Part shown: piece after piece, positions 10,084 to 20,373 of the stretch
Layout: each line of letters opens with the position of its first letter
How positions within the stretch are numbered: the stretch's first letter is position 1
NCBI GenBank assembly: GCA_905234735.1
Contig: CAJOJA010000001.1
Location: 62,001 to 126,000 of the forward strand
Direction of reading: 5' to 3'
Length of the DNA: 64,000 bases
DNA from: an uncultured Bacteroidaceae bacterium
Lineage (GTDB): Bacteria > Bacteroidota > Bacteroidia > Bacteroidales > Bacteroidaceae
Notes under the pieces: model-generated
The model's input: only the letters and a program-made list of their open reading frames with translations
What the model was told of the DNA's origin: nothing
Database searches by the model: none
Made by a program: the position numbers and the translations under genes

Positions 10084-13000
10084 ATGACAAAACTCAAGAA
10101 GTACCTACTGAGCCTGATGCTCGTGTTTGTGGGCAGTACCATGTACGCACAGACGGAGATAAAGGGAACGGTAGTGGATGAAACGGGCGAACCCCTGCCG
10201 GGTGTGACCGTAATGGAAAAAGGTGCCCAAAACGGTGCCTTGACAGACATCGACGGCAACTTCCGCCTGAAGGTGGCCGCTGGCAAGGTGCTCACTTTCT
10301 CGTACATCGGATTCGAGAAACTGGAACTGCCTGCCAAGCAGGGCATGCAAGTGACCATGAAGGAGGACGTGGCCGAGATGAACGAGGTCGTTGTGACTGG
10401 TTACACCACGCAGCGCAAGGCCGACCTGACGGGTGCCGTTTCCGTAGTGGATGTCGGCGACCTGGCCAAGCAGAACGAGAACAACCCCATCAAGGCCATG
10501 CAGGGTCGCGTTCCAGGCATGAACATTTCGGCCGATGGTAATCCTTCGGGTGCTGCCACGGTGCGCATCCGCGGTACGGGTACGCTGAACAACAACGACC
10601 CGCTCTACATCATCGACGGTGTGCCCACCAAGGCAGGTATGCACGAGCTGAACGGCAACGACATCGAGTCGATTCAGGTACTGAAGGATGCCGCTTCGGC
10701 CAGCATCTATGGTAGCCGTGCCGCCAATGGTGTCATCATCATCACCACCAAGCGAGGCAAGGACGGAAAGGTGAAAATCGACTTCGACGGAAGCGTGGCC
10801 GTTCAGACCTACGCCCACAAGATGAACGTCCTCAATGCCAAGGAATTCGGACAGGTGATGTGGCAAGGATACGTCAACGACGGACTTGACCCCAACAGCA
10901 ACGGCCTTGGTTACCGCTACGACTGGGCTTACAACGCACAGGGCATGCCCGTGCTGAACGGTCTTACGATGAGCAAGTATCTGGATGCCGCAGGCACTAC
11001 CCCCGCTGCCGATACCAACTGGTTCGACGAAACCACCCGTACAGGTCTTATCCAGCAGTACAACGTATCGTTGAGCAATGGCTCCGAGAAAGGTTCTTCA
11101 TATTTCTCCTTGGGTTACTATAATAATAAAGGTATTATCCAACAGTCGGACTTCCAACGTATTTCGGCTCGTATGAATGGCGATTACAAACTGCTGAAAG
11201 TTAAGGACCGTGACATCGTGACCGTGGGCGAACACTTCACTGTGAACCGCACCAACGAGTTGCAGGCCCCTGGCGGATTCCTGCAGAATGTACTCCAGTT
11301 CAATCCCTCACTGCCTGTCTATACGACCAACGGTGATTATGCCGGCCCCGTGGGTGGCTACCCCGACCGCGAGAACCCCGTTGCCCGTCTCGACCGCAAC
11401 AGCGACAACCGATACACCTACTGGCGTATGTTCGGCGATGCCTACCTGAACATCAATCCCTTCAAGGGTTTCAACGTCAAGTCGACCTTCGGTCTTGACT
11501 ATGCGCAGAAACAGCAGCGCATCTTCACCTATCCCGTAACAGAGGGAACGGTGGCCAACAGCACGAATGCCGTGGAAGCCAAGCAGGAGCACTGGACTAA
11601 ATGGATGTGGAACGCCATAGTCACCTACAATTTCGAGAAGAAACGCCATCGTGGCGATGCCATGATTGGTATGGAGCTGAACCGCGAGGATGATACCTGG
11701 TTCAGCGGAAAGAAATACGATTACATGATACTGAACCCCGATTATATGTGGCCCAACGCCGGCGTTGGCGAGGCAGAGGCATACGGTGGCGGGGGCGGCT
11801 ACACACTGGTATCCTATTTCGGTAAGTTCAACTACAACTACGGCGACCGCTATCTGGCCAGCCTCACGATGCGCTACGATGGCAGTAGCCGTTTCGGCCG
11901 GAACAACCGCTACGGTCTGTTCCCCTCCATCAGTGCTGGTTGGAGAATCAAGGAGGAGAAGTTCCTGCAGGATGTCTCGTGGCTCGACAACCTGAAGCTA
12001 CGTGCCTCGTGGGGACAGACAGGTAACCAGGAAATCTCCAACATTGCCCGCTACACCATCTACGAGAGCAACTATGGCGAAGCCAACTTCGGCGGTCAGA
12101 GTTATGGCACCAGCTATGACATTACCGGCATCAACGGTGGCCAGACACTGCCCAGCGGCTTCAAGCGCAATCAGTTGGGCAACGACGACCTGAAGTGGGA
12201 GACCACCACACAAACCAACGTGGGCCTCGACTTCGGCTTCTTCCGCAATGCCCTGTACGGTTCGTTCGAGTGGTACTTCAAGAAGACCAAGGACATTCTC
12301 GTCTACATGCCCGGCATCGGTGTCATGGGTGAAGGCAGCAGCCAGTGGATAAATGCCGGTGAAATGGAGAACAAGGGTGTTGAGCTGAACATCGGCTATC
12401 GTGGTGAGGTTGGCGATTTCAAGTACGACTTCGCTGGTAACATCGGCACCTATCGTAACAAGGTGACGAAGTTGCCCGAGACCATCGCTGCCAATGGAAC
12501 CTTTGGCGGCAACGGTGTGGAGAGTGTAGTCGGCCACCCCATCTACTCACAAGTGGGATATGTCTACGACGGTATCTTCAAGAGCCAGGACGAGATTGAC
12601 AACCATGCCACGCAGAATGGTGCAGGATTGGGCCGCATCCGTTGGAAAGACCTGAACAACGACGGTGTCATCAATGAGGCCGACCAAGAATGGATTTACA
12701 ATCCCGTGCCCGATTTCACCTGGGGCTTAAACATCTATCTACAGTACAAGAATTGGGACCTGACCATGTTCTGGCAAGGCGTTCAGGGCGTTGATGTCAT
12801 CTCCGACCTGAAGAAGGAGACCGACCTGTGGAGTGGCCTGAACATATCGAACCTGAACAAAGGCCAGCGTCTGCTGGATGCCTGGACACCCCTAAACAAC
12901 GCATCCAACATCCCGGCCGTAAGCGTCATGGACAACAACAACGAGAAGCGCGTATCGAGTTACTTTGTCGAGAATGGTTCGTTTGCCAAGCTGCGTACCA

Positions 13001-13191
13001 TACAGCTCGGTTACAACTTCTCGAAGACCGTGTGCGAAAGGATGAAGATGCAACGCTTCCGCATGTACCTCTCTGCCCAGAATCTCCTCACCATCAAGAG
13101 CAAGAGCTTCACGGGCGTAGATCCCGAGAACGCCAACTTCGGCTATCCCATCCCTCTCAACGTGACGTTCGGACTTAATGTTTCATTCTAA
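10084..13191 (+). CDS. SusC-like TonB-dependent outer membrane transporter
   Basis: CarboxypepD_reg-like N-terminal domain, TonB box/plug (VVTGYTTQRKADLTGAVSVV), 1035-aa SusC/RagA architecture. Confidence 0.95.
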   Translation: MTKLKKYLLSLMLVFVGSTMYAQTEIKGTVVDETGEPLPGVTVMEKGAQNGALTDIDGNFRLKVAAGKVLTFSYIGFEKLELPAKQGMQVTMKEDVAEMNEVVVTGYTTQRKADLTGAVSVVDVGDLAKQNENNPIKAMQGRVPGMNISADGNPSGAATVRIRGTGTLNNNDPLYIIDGVPTKAGMHELNGNDIESIQVLKDAASASIYGSRAANGVIIITTKRGKDGKVKIDFDGSVAVQTYAHKMNVLNAKEFGQVMWQGYVNDGLDPNSNGLGYRYDWAYNAQGMPVLNGLTMSKYLDAAGTTPAADTNWFDETTRTGLIQQYNVSLSNGSEKGSSYFSLGYYNNKGIIQQSDFQRISARMNGDYKLLKVKDRDIVTVGEHFTVNRTNELQAPGGFLQNVLQFNPSLPVYTTNGDYAGPVGGYPDRENPVARLDRNSDNRYTYWRMFGDAYLNINPFKGFNVKSTFGLDYAQKQQRIFTYPVTEGTVANSTNAVEAKQEHWTKWMWNAIVTYNFEKKRHRGDAMIGMELNREDDTWFSGKKYDYMILNPDYMWPNAGVGEAEAYGGGGGYTLVSYFGKFNYNYGDRYLASLTMRYDGSSRFGRNNRYGLFPSISAGWRIKEEKFLQDVSWLDNLKLRASWGQTGNQEISNIARYTIYESNYGEANFGGQSYGTSYDITGINGGQTLPSGFKRNQLGNDDLKWETTTQTNVGLDFGFFRNALYGSFEWYFKKTKDILVYMPGIGVMGEGSSQWINAGEMENKGVELNIGYRGEVGDFKYDFAGNIGTYRNKVTKLPETIAANGTFGGNGVESVVGHPIYSQVGYVYDGIFKSQDEIDNHATQNGAGLGRIRWKDLNNDGVINEADQEWIYNPVPDFTWGLNIYLQYKNWDLTMFWQGVQGVDVISDLKKETDLWSGLNISNLNKGQRLLDAWTPLNNASNIPAVSVMDNNNEKRVSSYFVENGSFAKLRTIQLGYNFSKTVCERMKMQRFRMYLSAQNLLTIKSKSFTGVDPENANFGYPIPLNVTFGLNVSF

Positions 13192-13208
13192 TGGATAATT
13201 TGACAATT

Positions 13209-14933
13209 ATGAAAACTAAGATATTCAACACTACAATGCTCTTTCTTCTCTGTGCGTTCTGTGTGTCGTGCAGCGACTTCCTCGACGAACACACACCGCA
13301 GGGCACACTCAGCGACGAGCAGGTCAGTGACCCCGAAAATGCAGAAGCAATGGTGGTGTCGGCATACGCCATCTTCACTACGGCCGAGGACATCAACTCC
13401 TCCTTCTCCATGTGGAACTTCGACGTCCGCTCGGACGATGCCTACAAAGGCGGAAGCGGTACCAGCGACGGTGACGTGTTCCATCAGTTAGAGGTGCAGC
13501 AGGGTGTGCTGACCACCAACTGGAACATCAACGACATGTGGGTGCGTCTCTATAACAGTATTTCGCGTGTGAACAGTGCCATCGCCTTGCTCAACGAGAG
13601 CGACTATGCCATGAAGCAGCAGCGGCTGGCAGAGATGAAGTTTCTGCGCGCCTATGCTCATTTTCTGCTGAAGCGTCTCTATAAGCACATTCCCTTCGTG
13701 GTCAACGAAAGCCTGACCTACGACGAGTACAACACACTCTCGAACACGACTTACACCAACGACGAGGGTTGGCAGCTGATAGTCGACGACCTGATGGAGG
13801 CCTACAACACCCTGCCGGACACGCAAGCCGACAAAGCCCGTCCCACCAAGGCTGCTGCTGCCGCCTTCCTGGCCAAGGTTTATCTCTACAAGGCCTATCA
13901 TCAGGACGATGCCAAGACGAATCAGGTGACCAGCATCAATAAGGACGACCTTGAGAAGGTCATCGAGTTCACCAATCCTTCGCTCTATGCCAACTATGGC
14001 CTCGAGGACGATATCCACAACAACTTCCGTCCCGAAGAGCAGTATGAAAACGGCGTGGAGAGTCTTTGGGCCATCCAGTACTCGCGCAACGACGGTTCCA
14101 CCTATGGTAACCTGAACTGGAGCTACGGTCTCATCCCGCCCAACATCCCGGGTGCCACGGACGGCGGTTGCGACTTCTACAAACCTTCGCAGAATCTGGT
14201 CAATGCCTACCGCACTGGTGCCGATGGTCTGCCCTTGCTCGACACGTTCAACGAAAAGAACTACAACAAGGCCAGCGACAATGCCGACCCGCGTCTGTTC
14301 CTAACCATTGGCATCCCAGGTCTGCCCTACATGTTCAATAAAAACTACATGATGGAGGAAACCAGCATCTGGAGTCGTTCGAACGGTTTGTATGGCTACA
14401 ACGTTTCGCTGAAGCAGAACGTCGACCCATCCCTCATCGACCAATATCTCATCAAGGGCAGCTACTGGGCTTCCAGCATGAATCGCATCGTCTTCCGCTA
14501 TGCCGACGTGTTGCTGATGCGTGCCGAGGCTTATGCCCAGCTCGGACAACCTGACAAGACCATAGCCCTCGTAAACCAACTTCGCAGTCGTGCCGCATCG
14601 AGCACCCAGATGATTGCCAGTTACCAGAACACCTACGGCGTGAAGATGTACGTTGCCAACTACAAGGGTAGCTATTCTGCAGAAGATGCCGTCAAGATTG
14701 TGAAGATGGAGCGTCGTCTGGAGATGGGTATGGAATGCGAACGCTTCTTCGACCTCGTTCGCTGGGGCGATGCCGCTACGGTTCTGAACAGATACTACGC
14801 CGAGGAGATAGACAACTGCGGCATCTACCGCGATGCCCACTTCACGGCCGACAAGGATGAGTACCTGCCCATTCCGTTCAGTCAGATTTCCGCATCCAAC
14901 GGTCACTATACCCAGAACGTAGGCAACTGGTAA
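13209..14933 (+). CDS. SusD/RagB-like nutrient-binding lipoprotein
   Basis: Lipobox CVSCSDFLDE; RagB/SusD features; directly follows SusC. Confidence 0.93.
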   Translation: MKTKIFNTTMLFLLCAFCVSCSDFLDEHTPQGTLSDEQVSDPENAEAMVVSAYAIFTTAEDINSSFSMWNFDVRSDDAYKGGSGTSDGDVFHQLEVQQGVLTTNWNINDMWVRLYNSISRVNSAIALLNESDYAMKQQRLAEMKFLRAYAHFLLKRLYKHIPFVVNESLTYDEYNTLSNTTYTNDEGWQLIVDDLMEAYNTLPDTQADKARPTKAAAAAFLAKVYLYKAYHQDDAKTNQVTSINKDDLEKVIEFTNPSLYANYGLEDDIHNNFRPEEQYENGVESLWAIQYSRNDGSTYGNLNWSYGLIPPNIPGATDGGCDFYKPSQNLVNAYRTGADGLPLLDTFNEKNYNKASDNADPRLFLTIGIPGLPYMFNKNYMMEETSIWSRSNGLYGYNVSLKQNVDPSLIDQYLIKGSYWASSMNRIVFRYADVLLMRAEAYAQLGQPDKTIALVNQLRSRAASSTQMIASYQNTYGVKMYVANYKGSYSAEDAVKIVKMERRLEMGMECERFFDLVRWGDAATVLNRYYAEEIDNCGIYRDAHFTADKDEYLPIPFSQISASNGHYTQNVGNW

Positions 14934-14973
14934 ACTAGAATAGAAAAAACGAAGAATAGAAAAATTGAAGTTT

Positions 14974-16389
14974 ATGATTAAGTCAATATATAATAAAGTA
15001 TTGGGAACTCTCTGTGCCCTCTGTCTTCTCTGTGCCTTCTGTGCGTCGTGCAGCGACGACAACGTCAGCGACCTCCGTCTCACAGGCGACTGCATGGTGG
15101 AGTCGGTCAAACTCGACGACTATCAGGGAAATATCGACCTCGCTTCCCGCAGCATCGTGGTGCGTCTGCCCGAGGTTTATGAAACGTCTTCCATGAAGAT
15201 AACCGAATTGCGTCTCTCCAGCGGTGCAACTTGCAATGTCCATGAGGGCGATGTGCTGAACATGGATGCTGCCAAGGTGCTGCATGTCAAGAACGGCGAC
15301 ACCTATCTCGACTGGACACTGAGCGTGCTCCACGACGAGGCCCGCATCACTCAGTTTGTCATCAACGACATCTATCAGGGCACCATCGACCAGACGGGCA
15401 AGACCATCACCGTCTACGTGCCTGGTAGTGTGGACATCACCAATCTTGTTCCCACCATCACCTTCAGCACCAACGCCACGATTACTCCTGGCAACGGCGT
15501 GCCGCAGGACTTCTCGCAGCCCGTAGCCTACAAGGTTACGAACAACTCGGCCGAGAGCACCTACACCGTCACGGTCATCGCCATCAGCGCACCTTCGGCC
15601 CTCTTCATTGGCGAGGGATCCGTGATGAACGACCTTGACCCGGAGGCCAAAGCTGCCTGCCAGTGGATGCTGGGCAATGTGGCCAACTCGCTCTATGCCT
15701 CGTTTGCCGACCTGCGTGCCGGAACCATCAACATGTCGCAGTGCAAGGTCATCTGGTGGCACTATCACGTGGACGGCGGTGTCGACGGTCACGATGTGTT
15801 CATGGCCAAGGCTCCCTTCGCGCTAGAAACCAAGAACGAGTTGCGCCAGTTCTATGAGAATGGCGGTGCACTGTTCCTGACGCGCTATGCCACCAACCTG
15901 CCTTCGTTCATTGGTGTGACGGGCGACGACGAGTGGACAACGCCCAACAACTGCTGGGGACAGAACGAAGGTGAAGCCGAAAAGTGTGGCGGCCCGTGGT
16001 CGTTCCGCATCTTCAACGGACAGAACGCTCATCCGCTGTGGCAGAACCTCATTGGCGGCGACAATCCACAGGAGGTGTACTGCACCGATGCCGGCTACCA
16101 CATCACCAACTCTACTGCTCAGTACCACATCGGTACCGACTGGGGCGGCTACAACAACCATGCTGCCTGGGAAACCCGCACGGGCGGTAAGATTCTCGGC
16201 GTTGGCGGCGACGATGCCGTTGTGGCTTGGGAATATCCTGCCGCAGGCGGCAAGGGCGGCATCATCTGCATCGGTTCCGGTTGCTACGACTGGTATTCCT
16301 ACACCTATGAAGCCGGCTACACGGAGAAGTTCCACAAGAACATCGAGATTATGACTCAAAACGCGTTCAACCATCTGATGGGAAATTGA
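14974..16389 (+). CDS. Surface lipoprotein of the fructan PUL (SusE/F-position; C-terminal DUF4960-like domain)
   Basis: Lipobox CASCSDD; Ig/cadherin-like N-terminus; C-terminal region resembles DUF4960 from memory; position after SusD. Confidence 0.65.
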   Translation: MIKSIYNKVLGTLCALCLLCAFCASCSDDNVSDLRLTGDCMVESVKLDDYQGNIDLASRSIVVRLPEVYETSSMKITELRLSSGATCNVHEGDVLNMDAAKVLHVKNGDTYLDWTLSVLHDEARITQFVINDIYQGTIDQTGKTITVYVPGSVDITNLVPTITFSTNATITPGNGVPQDFSQPVAYKVTNNSAESTYTVTVIAISAPSALFIGEGSVMNDLDPEAKAACQWMLGNVANSLYASFADLRAGTINMSQCKVIWWHYHVDGGVDGHDVFMAKAPFALETKNELRQFYENGGALFLTRYATNLPSFIGVTGDDEWTTPNNCWGQNEGEAEKCGGPWSFRIFNGQNAHPLWQNLIGGDNPQEVYCTDAGYHITNSTAQYHIGTDWGGYNNHAAWETRTGGKILGVGGDDAVVAWEYPAAGGKGGIICIGSGCYDWYSYTYEAGYTEKFHKNIEIMTQNAFNHLMGN

Positions 16390-16415
16390 TAATTGATAAT
16401 TGACAATTGATAATT

Positions 16416-18056
16416 ATGAAAACAAAGATTATTAACACAATGAATCTCTGTGGCCTCTGTCTCCTCTGTACGCTCAGTGTGTCGTGCAGCGACGACAACT
16501 ATGGCCCCGACCCCTCCAGAGACTGGGCAGGCACGACGACTTCGTTCACCTCGAACGACGAGAAAGGCTTCTCCACCTACTACAATCCGGCCATCGGACG
16601 CTGTGGCGACCCCATGCCCTTCTACGACCAAAAGGCCAAGGAGTTCAAGGTGCTCTATCTGCAGGAGTACGACAACAACGGTGCCTGCTACCATCCCTTC
16701 TGGGGCATTAGCACCAAGGACGGTGCCCACTACCAGTCGCTGGGCGAAGTGCTGCCTACGGGCACTTCCACCCAGGAGGCCGATGCCTCGCTCGGTACAG
16801 GCTGTGCCGTCTATAACGAGGAGGATAAGTTGTACTACATCTACTATACGGGCCACAACGTGTTGCTGAAGAACGTGGAGGTGGTAATGCGCGCCACATC
16901 GCCAGACTTCAAGACGTGGACAAAGGACTACACCTGGATGCTGCGGGGTGCCGACTATGGCTACTCCACCGTCGACTTCCGCGACCCACAGGTGTTCAAG
17001 GCCGAGGACGGTCTCTGGCACATGGTCATCGTCTCGAACCTGAAGTTCGCTGAGTTCAAATCCTCGGACCTGAAGACTTGGGAGCACGTCGGACAGTTCC
17101 CCATGATTTGGGACCGTATGCTCGAGTGCCCAGACATCTTCCAGATGGGCGACTACTGGTATCTGGTCTACAGCGAGGGCTATCGCGCTGCGTGGAGTCG
17201 TAAGGTGAAGTACATGATGGCAACATCGTGGGAGGCGCTGAAAGCCTGTTTCAACGACCCAGGTGCCAACTGGCCACAGGACGGCAAGGAGGGCATCCTA
17301 GACAGCCGTGCCTTCTATGCCGGCAAGACGGCTTCGGACGGTACTGACCGCTACATCTGGGGATGGTGTCCCTACCGCACAGGAGCCACCAACGACGACA
17401 AGAACGTCAATGTCGGTGCCGACAGCGAACCCAACTGGGCTGGTGCTTTGGTTTGCCACAAGGTCGTCCAGCATGCCGACGGTACGCTCACCCTGGGCGA
17501 AGTGCCCGCCATCAAGTCGAAATACAATCAGGCGCAGACCGTCAGCGTCATGGCTTCGAACGGATATGACAACGGCACGCTCTCGGGCGACTCTGCCTAC
17601 GTACTTTACAATCGCCTGGGCACACACAACCACATTTCACTGACCGTTACCACCTCGAACAATTGGGACAAGTTCGGCATCTCGCTCGTTCGCAGCACCG
17701 ACCCTGAATACTACTATACAATGATTATCAATCCTGAGAACGAGAATTGGCGCAAAGTGAACTTCGAACAAGAGGGATATCGCATAGAACAAGTTATTAA
17801 CCAAAAAGGCGAAATAGAGAACCGTAAGGTCTATGGAAAGGGCTTCATCGCCGGCATCGATGGGTATGGGTTTGCACGTCCTGCCGATAATGTCTACAAA
17901 ATCGACATTTATACCGACAACTCCGTGATGGTCATGTACATCAATGACAACGTCTGCTACACCAACCGCATCTACGGCATCCAGAAGAACTGCTGGAGCG
18001 TGAACAACTACGGCGGCTCTATTACGGTTAGCGACGTGAAGGTAAGTCAATATTAA
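16416..18056 (+). CDS. GH32-like (clan GH-J) surface lipoprotein, divergent fructanase
   Basis: Lipobox SVSCSDD; FRDPQVF and ECPDIF motifs of GH32; nucleophile block altered to GRCGDPMPFYD. Confidence 0.75.
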   Translation: MKTKIINTMNLCGLCLLCTLSVSCSDDNYGPDPSRDWAGTTTSFTSNDEKGFSTYYNPAIGRCGDPMPFYDQKAKEFKVLYLQEYDNNGACYHPFWGISTKDGAHYQSLGEVLPTGTSTQEADASLGTGCAVYNEEDKLYYIYYTGHNVLLKNVEVVMRATSPDFKTWTKDYTWMLRGADYGYSTVDFRDPQVFKAEDGLWHMVIVSNLKFAEFKSSDLKTWEHVGQFPMIWDRMLECPDIFQMGDYWYLVYSEGYRAAWSRKVKYMMATSWEALKACFNDPGANWPQDGKEGILDSRAFYAGKTASDGTDRYIWGWCPYRTGATNDDKNVNVGADSEPNWAGALVCHKVVQHADGTLTLGEVPAIKSKYNQAQTVSVMASNGYDNGTLSGDSAYVLYNRLGTHNHISLTVTTSNNWDKFGISLVRSTDPEYYYTMIINPENENWRKVNFEQEGYRIEQVINQKGEIENRKVYGKGFIAGIDGYGFARPADNVYKIDIYTDNSVMVMYINDNVCYTNRIYGIQKNCWSVNNYGGSITVSDVKVSQY

Positions 18057-18075
18057 CTAATTAATAACAAAACGT

Positions 18076-19521
18076 ATGAGAAAAACATTTTTACTGGCAG
18101 TAGCACTGATGGCCACAGCAACAGTCGGTGCACAAACCGTTATTTGGAACGGTGAGGACAAGGAGCTGGGCTCCGATGGTGGATTCTGGAACCGTGCAGA
18201 CCCCACCGTAGTAGAGGACAATGGCAACAAGTGTCTGAAGATTACCTTGAAGGACAATCCTGGGGGTTGGGCCGACGAACACCGTATGGCTGCGCTGCCC
18301 ATCAGCGAAGTCAACCTGAAGGGACTGCGCCGCATCTCCATGCGTATCAAGATGTCAGAGAGCCACAACGTCATGATCAAGCTCACGAAGGAAGGCGATG
18401 GCGGATATACGGGCGACGAGACACGCCGCTGGTTCTGGTACGATGCCGCCAACGGATGGCAGACGCTGGTTTATGAATACGGTGCAGGTCCCAACAGTGA
18501 GAATATCGTTGACGAAGGCAACACACTGATAGAGATTTATCCGTATGAGTTCGACAACAAGTGGGGACAAGAGATTTATATCGACGACATCCAGTTGGAA
18601 GGCCCGATGGTTGGCGATGTGGCTGTACGCACGATGGCCGACGGCGCGTTGACCGACAAGCAAGTCATCGTAGCAGGTTCGCTACGCAAGGGCAGCTATC
18701 AGTGTACCTGGGACGGCGACTGGCACAGTGAGCCCTATGACGACTATTCGCTGCTGCTGAGCAAGCTGTCGCCCGACGTATGCTTCCTCAACCTGACCGG
18801 TGCAGCCGTAGCCGACGGCGACAGCCCCCAGCTGCGTCTGAAGAACCCCAATCTGCTGATTCTCTCGCCCACCGACTTCTTTGACACAGACAACGTCATC
18901 CGATGGGACGGCGAGAAGAACGTGACACCGAACATGGTACTCAACGAAACCTATCCCTTCTACACCCCCATCGACTTCACGGCTTCTGCTGTCAAGGTGA
19001 CACGTCAGATCTATGCCGGCGTCAACACCTTCTGCCTCCCCTTCTATGTAGGTAAGGACGAGATTGGTGGCACACTGGGAATCTTCAAGGAGGTGGATGA
19101 CACAAAAGCAGTATTCACTAAGAAGGACTTTGCCGATGCCAACGTTCCGTTCCTGATGACGGAGTGCAGCGCTTTGGACGAATTGAACTTCACCGACAAG
19201 GGCGTTGTCAACACACCGGAAGCAATGGGCACCGCGTTCATCGGCGTGTATGCCGTGACCGATGGTGAGGGGAAATACGGCATTGGTACTGAGAACTCCT
19301 TTGTCAAGGGGGGCAGTGGTGCCAAGGTGAACACCTTCCACGCCTATCTGGTAAACACGGGTGGCGAGAGCAAAACCATTGTCTTCGATGACGGAACCAC
19401 AGCTATCCGTAACCTGCAGAATCGTGCCGACAGCGAGTACTATGACCTCAACGGTTTGCGCGTAGTAGAACCCACTAAAGGCCTGTACATCGTTAATGGA
19501 AAGAAGTGTGTCGTTAAATAA
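18076..19521 (+). CDS. Secreted carbohydrate-binding-like protein of the PUL, function unknown
   Basis: Signal peptide MRKTFLLAVALMATATVGAQ; jelly-roll-like N-terminal half; C-terminal tail EYYDLNGLRVVEPTKGLYIVNGKKCVVK. Confidence 0.6.
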   Translation: MRKTFLLAVALMATATVGAQTVIWNGEDKELGSDGGFWNRADPTVVEDNGNKCLKITLKDNPGGWADEHRMAALPISEVNLKGLRRISMRIKMSESHNVMIKLTKEGDGGYTGDETRRWFWYDAANGWQTLVYEYGAGPNSENIVDEGNTLIEIYPYEFDNKWGQEIYIDDIQLEGPMVGDVAVRTMADGALTDKQVIVAGSLRKGSYQCTWDGDWHSEPYDDYSLLLSKLSPDVCFLNLTGAAVADGDSPQLRLKNPNLLILSPTDFFDTDNVIRWDGEKNVTPNMVLNETYPFYTPIDFTASAVKVTRQIYAGVNTFCLPFYVGKDEIGGTLGIFKEVDDTKAVFTKKDFADANVPFLMTECSALDELNFTDKGVVNTPEAMGTAFIGVYAVTDGEGKYGIGTENSFVKGGSGAKVNTFHAYLVNTGGESKTIVFDDGTTAIRNLQNRADSEYYDLNGLRVVEPTKGLYIVNGKKCVVK

Positions 19522-19532
19522 AAGAGAGCAAT

Positions 19533-19673
19533 ATGAAAAAGACGTATATTAAACCCGTAGCAGAAGAAATCTGTGCAGAAGCTGTCCAGATGCTGGCCAC
19601 GTCAGGCGATGCAGAAATGATAGACATCACAATAGAGGACGGAGTACCCGTCGACGATATTGTTTTCCATTAA
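19533..19673 (+). CDS. 46-aa acidic mini-protein
   Basis: MKKTYIKPVAEEICAEAVQMLATSGDAEMIDITIEDGVPVDDIVFH*; preceded by purine-rich aaagagagcaat; below the ORF-track size cutoff. Confidence 0.6.
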   Translation: MKKTYIKPVAEEICAEAVQMLATSGDAEMIDITIEDGVPVDDIVFH

Positions 19674-19792
19674 GCACAGATCTGAATAGATTCAATATCC
19701 CGAATACTGTTTATCAGCTATTATTAGTATAAAGCGAATCCGTCCGAGGCCTTGATGGTCGCGGGCGGATTCTTGATTCTGCTAATGTTGAA

Positions 19793-20249
19793 AAAACATC
19801 TATCACATCTGTCACATCTATCACTTTCCCTGTGTTTATCGGGGTTCAACGAGTGATAGATGGTGTGACAGATGTGATAGATGAACGCCATATTACACGA
19901 ACGTTGATATCAGTTATGTAAAACGTTTACACCAATGGCGTAAAACGTTTACATTAGTAGGAAAAAGGATTTACACCACCGATGTAAAGGTCGGGACTAC
20001 GTGATGTCCGTTCTTGTGCCTGCCGATGCTTGCAAATCGGCCTCGCGTTGCAACATTTGCAGATTTACGTCCCATTAACACCCAGAAAACGGCGATATTT
20101 CCAAAAAATTGGCACGAAAAACATCCCAAAATGCACGTAAAATCCACCTTTCGCGGTTTATCTATCACATCTATCACACCATCTATCACTCCCACAACCC
20201 CGATTATTACTGGCCGAGTGATAGATGTGACAGATGTGATAGATGTTTT
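19793..20249. repeat. 457-bp element with 33-bp perfect terminal inverted repeats and nested internal dyads
   Basis: aaaacatctatcacatctgtcacatctatcact (19793-19825) is the exact reverse complement of 20217-20249; internal copies plus gtaaaacgtttac twice. Confidence 0.85.
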
Positions 20250-20373
20250 CAACTTTATATGTTTCGTATAACTCAAGGTAGCAATAAACGTTCAATACGT
20301 GTAAAAATCGTACAATGAACGTTTTTTGCTATTGTTTGTATCATTATTTATAGTATAGACAGAATAAATAGCG

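Noticed and set aside
10105-10866. 253-aa ORF antisense to susC
   Set aside because: Shadow ORF of a clear SusC gene.
19971-20276. ORFs (101 aa minus, 85 aa plus) with repeated ITSV/ITP-type residues
   Set aside because: Coding appearance comes from the inverted-repeat element (tatcacatc words) read in frame.
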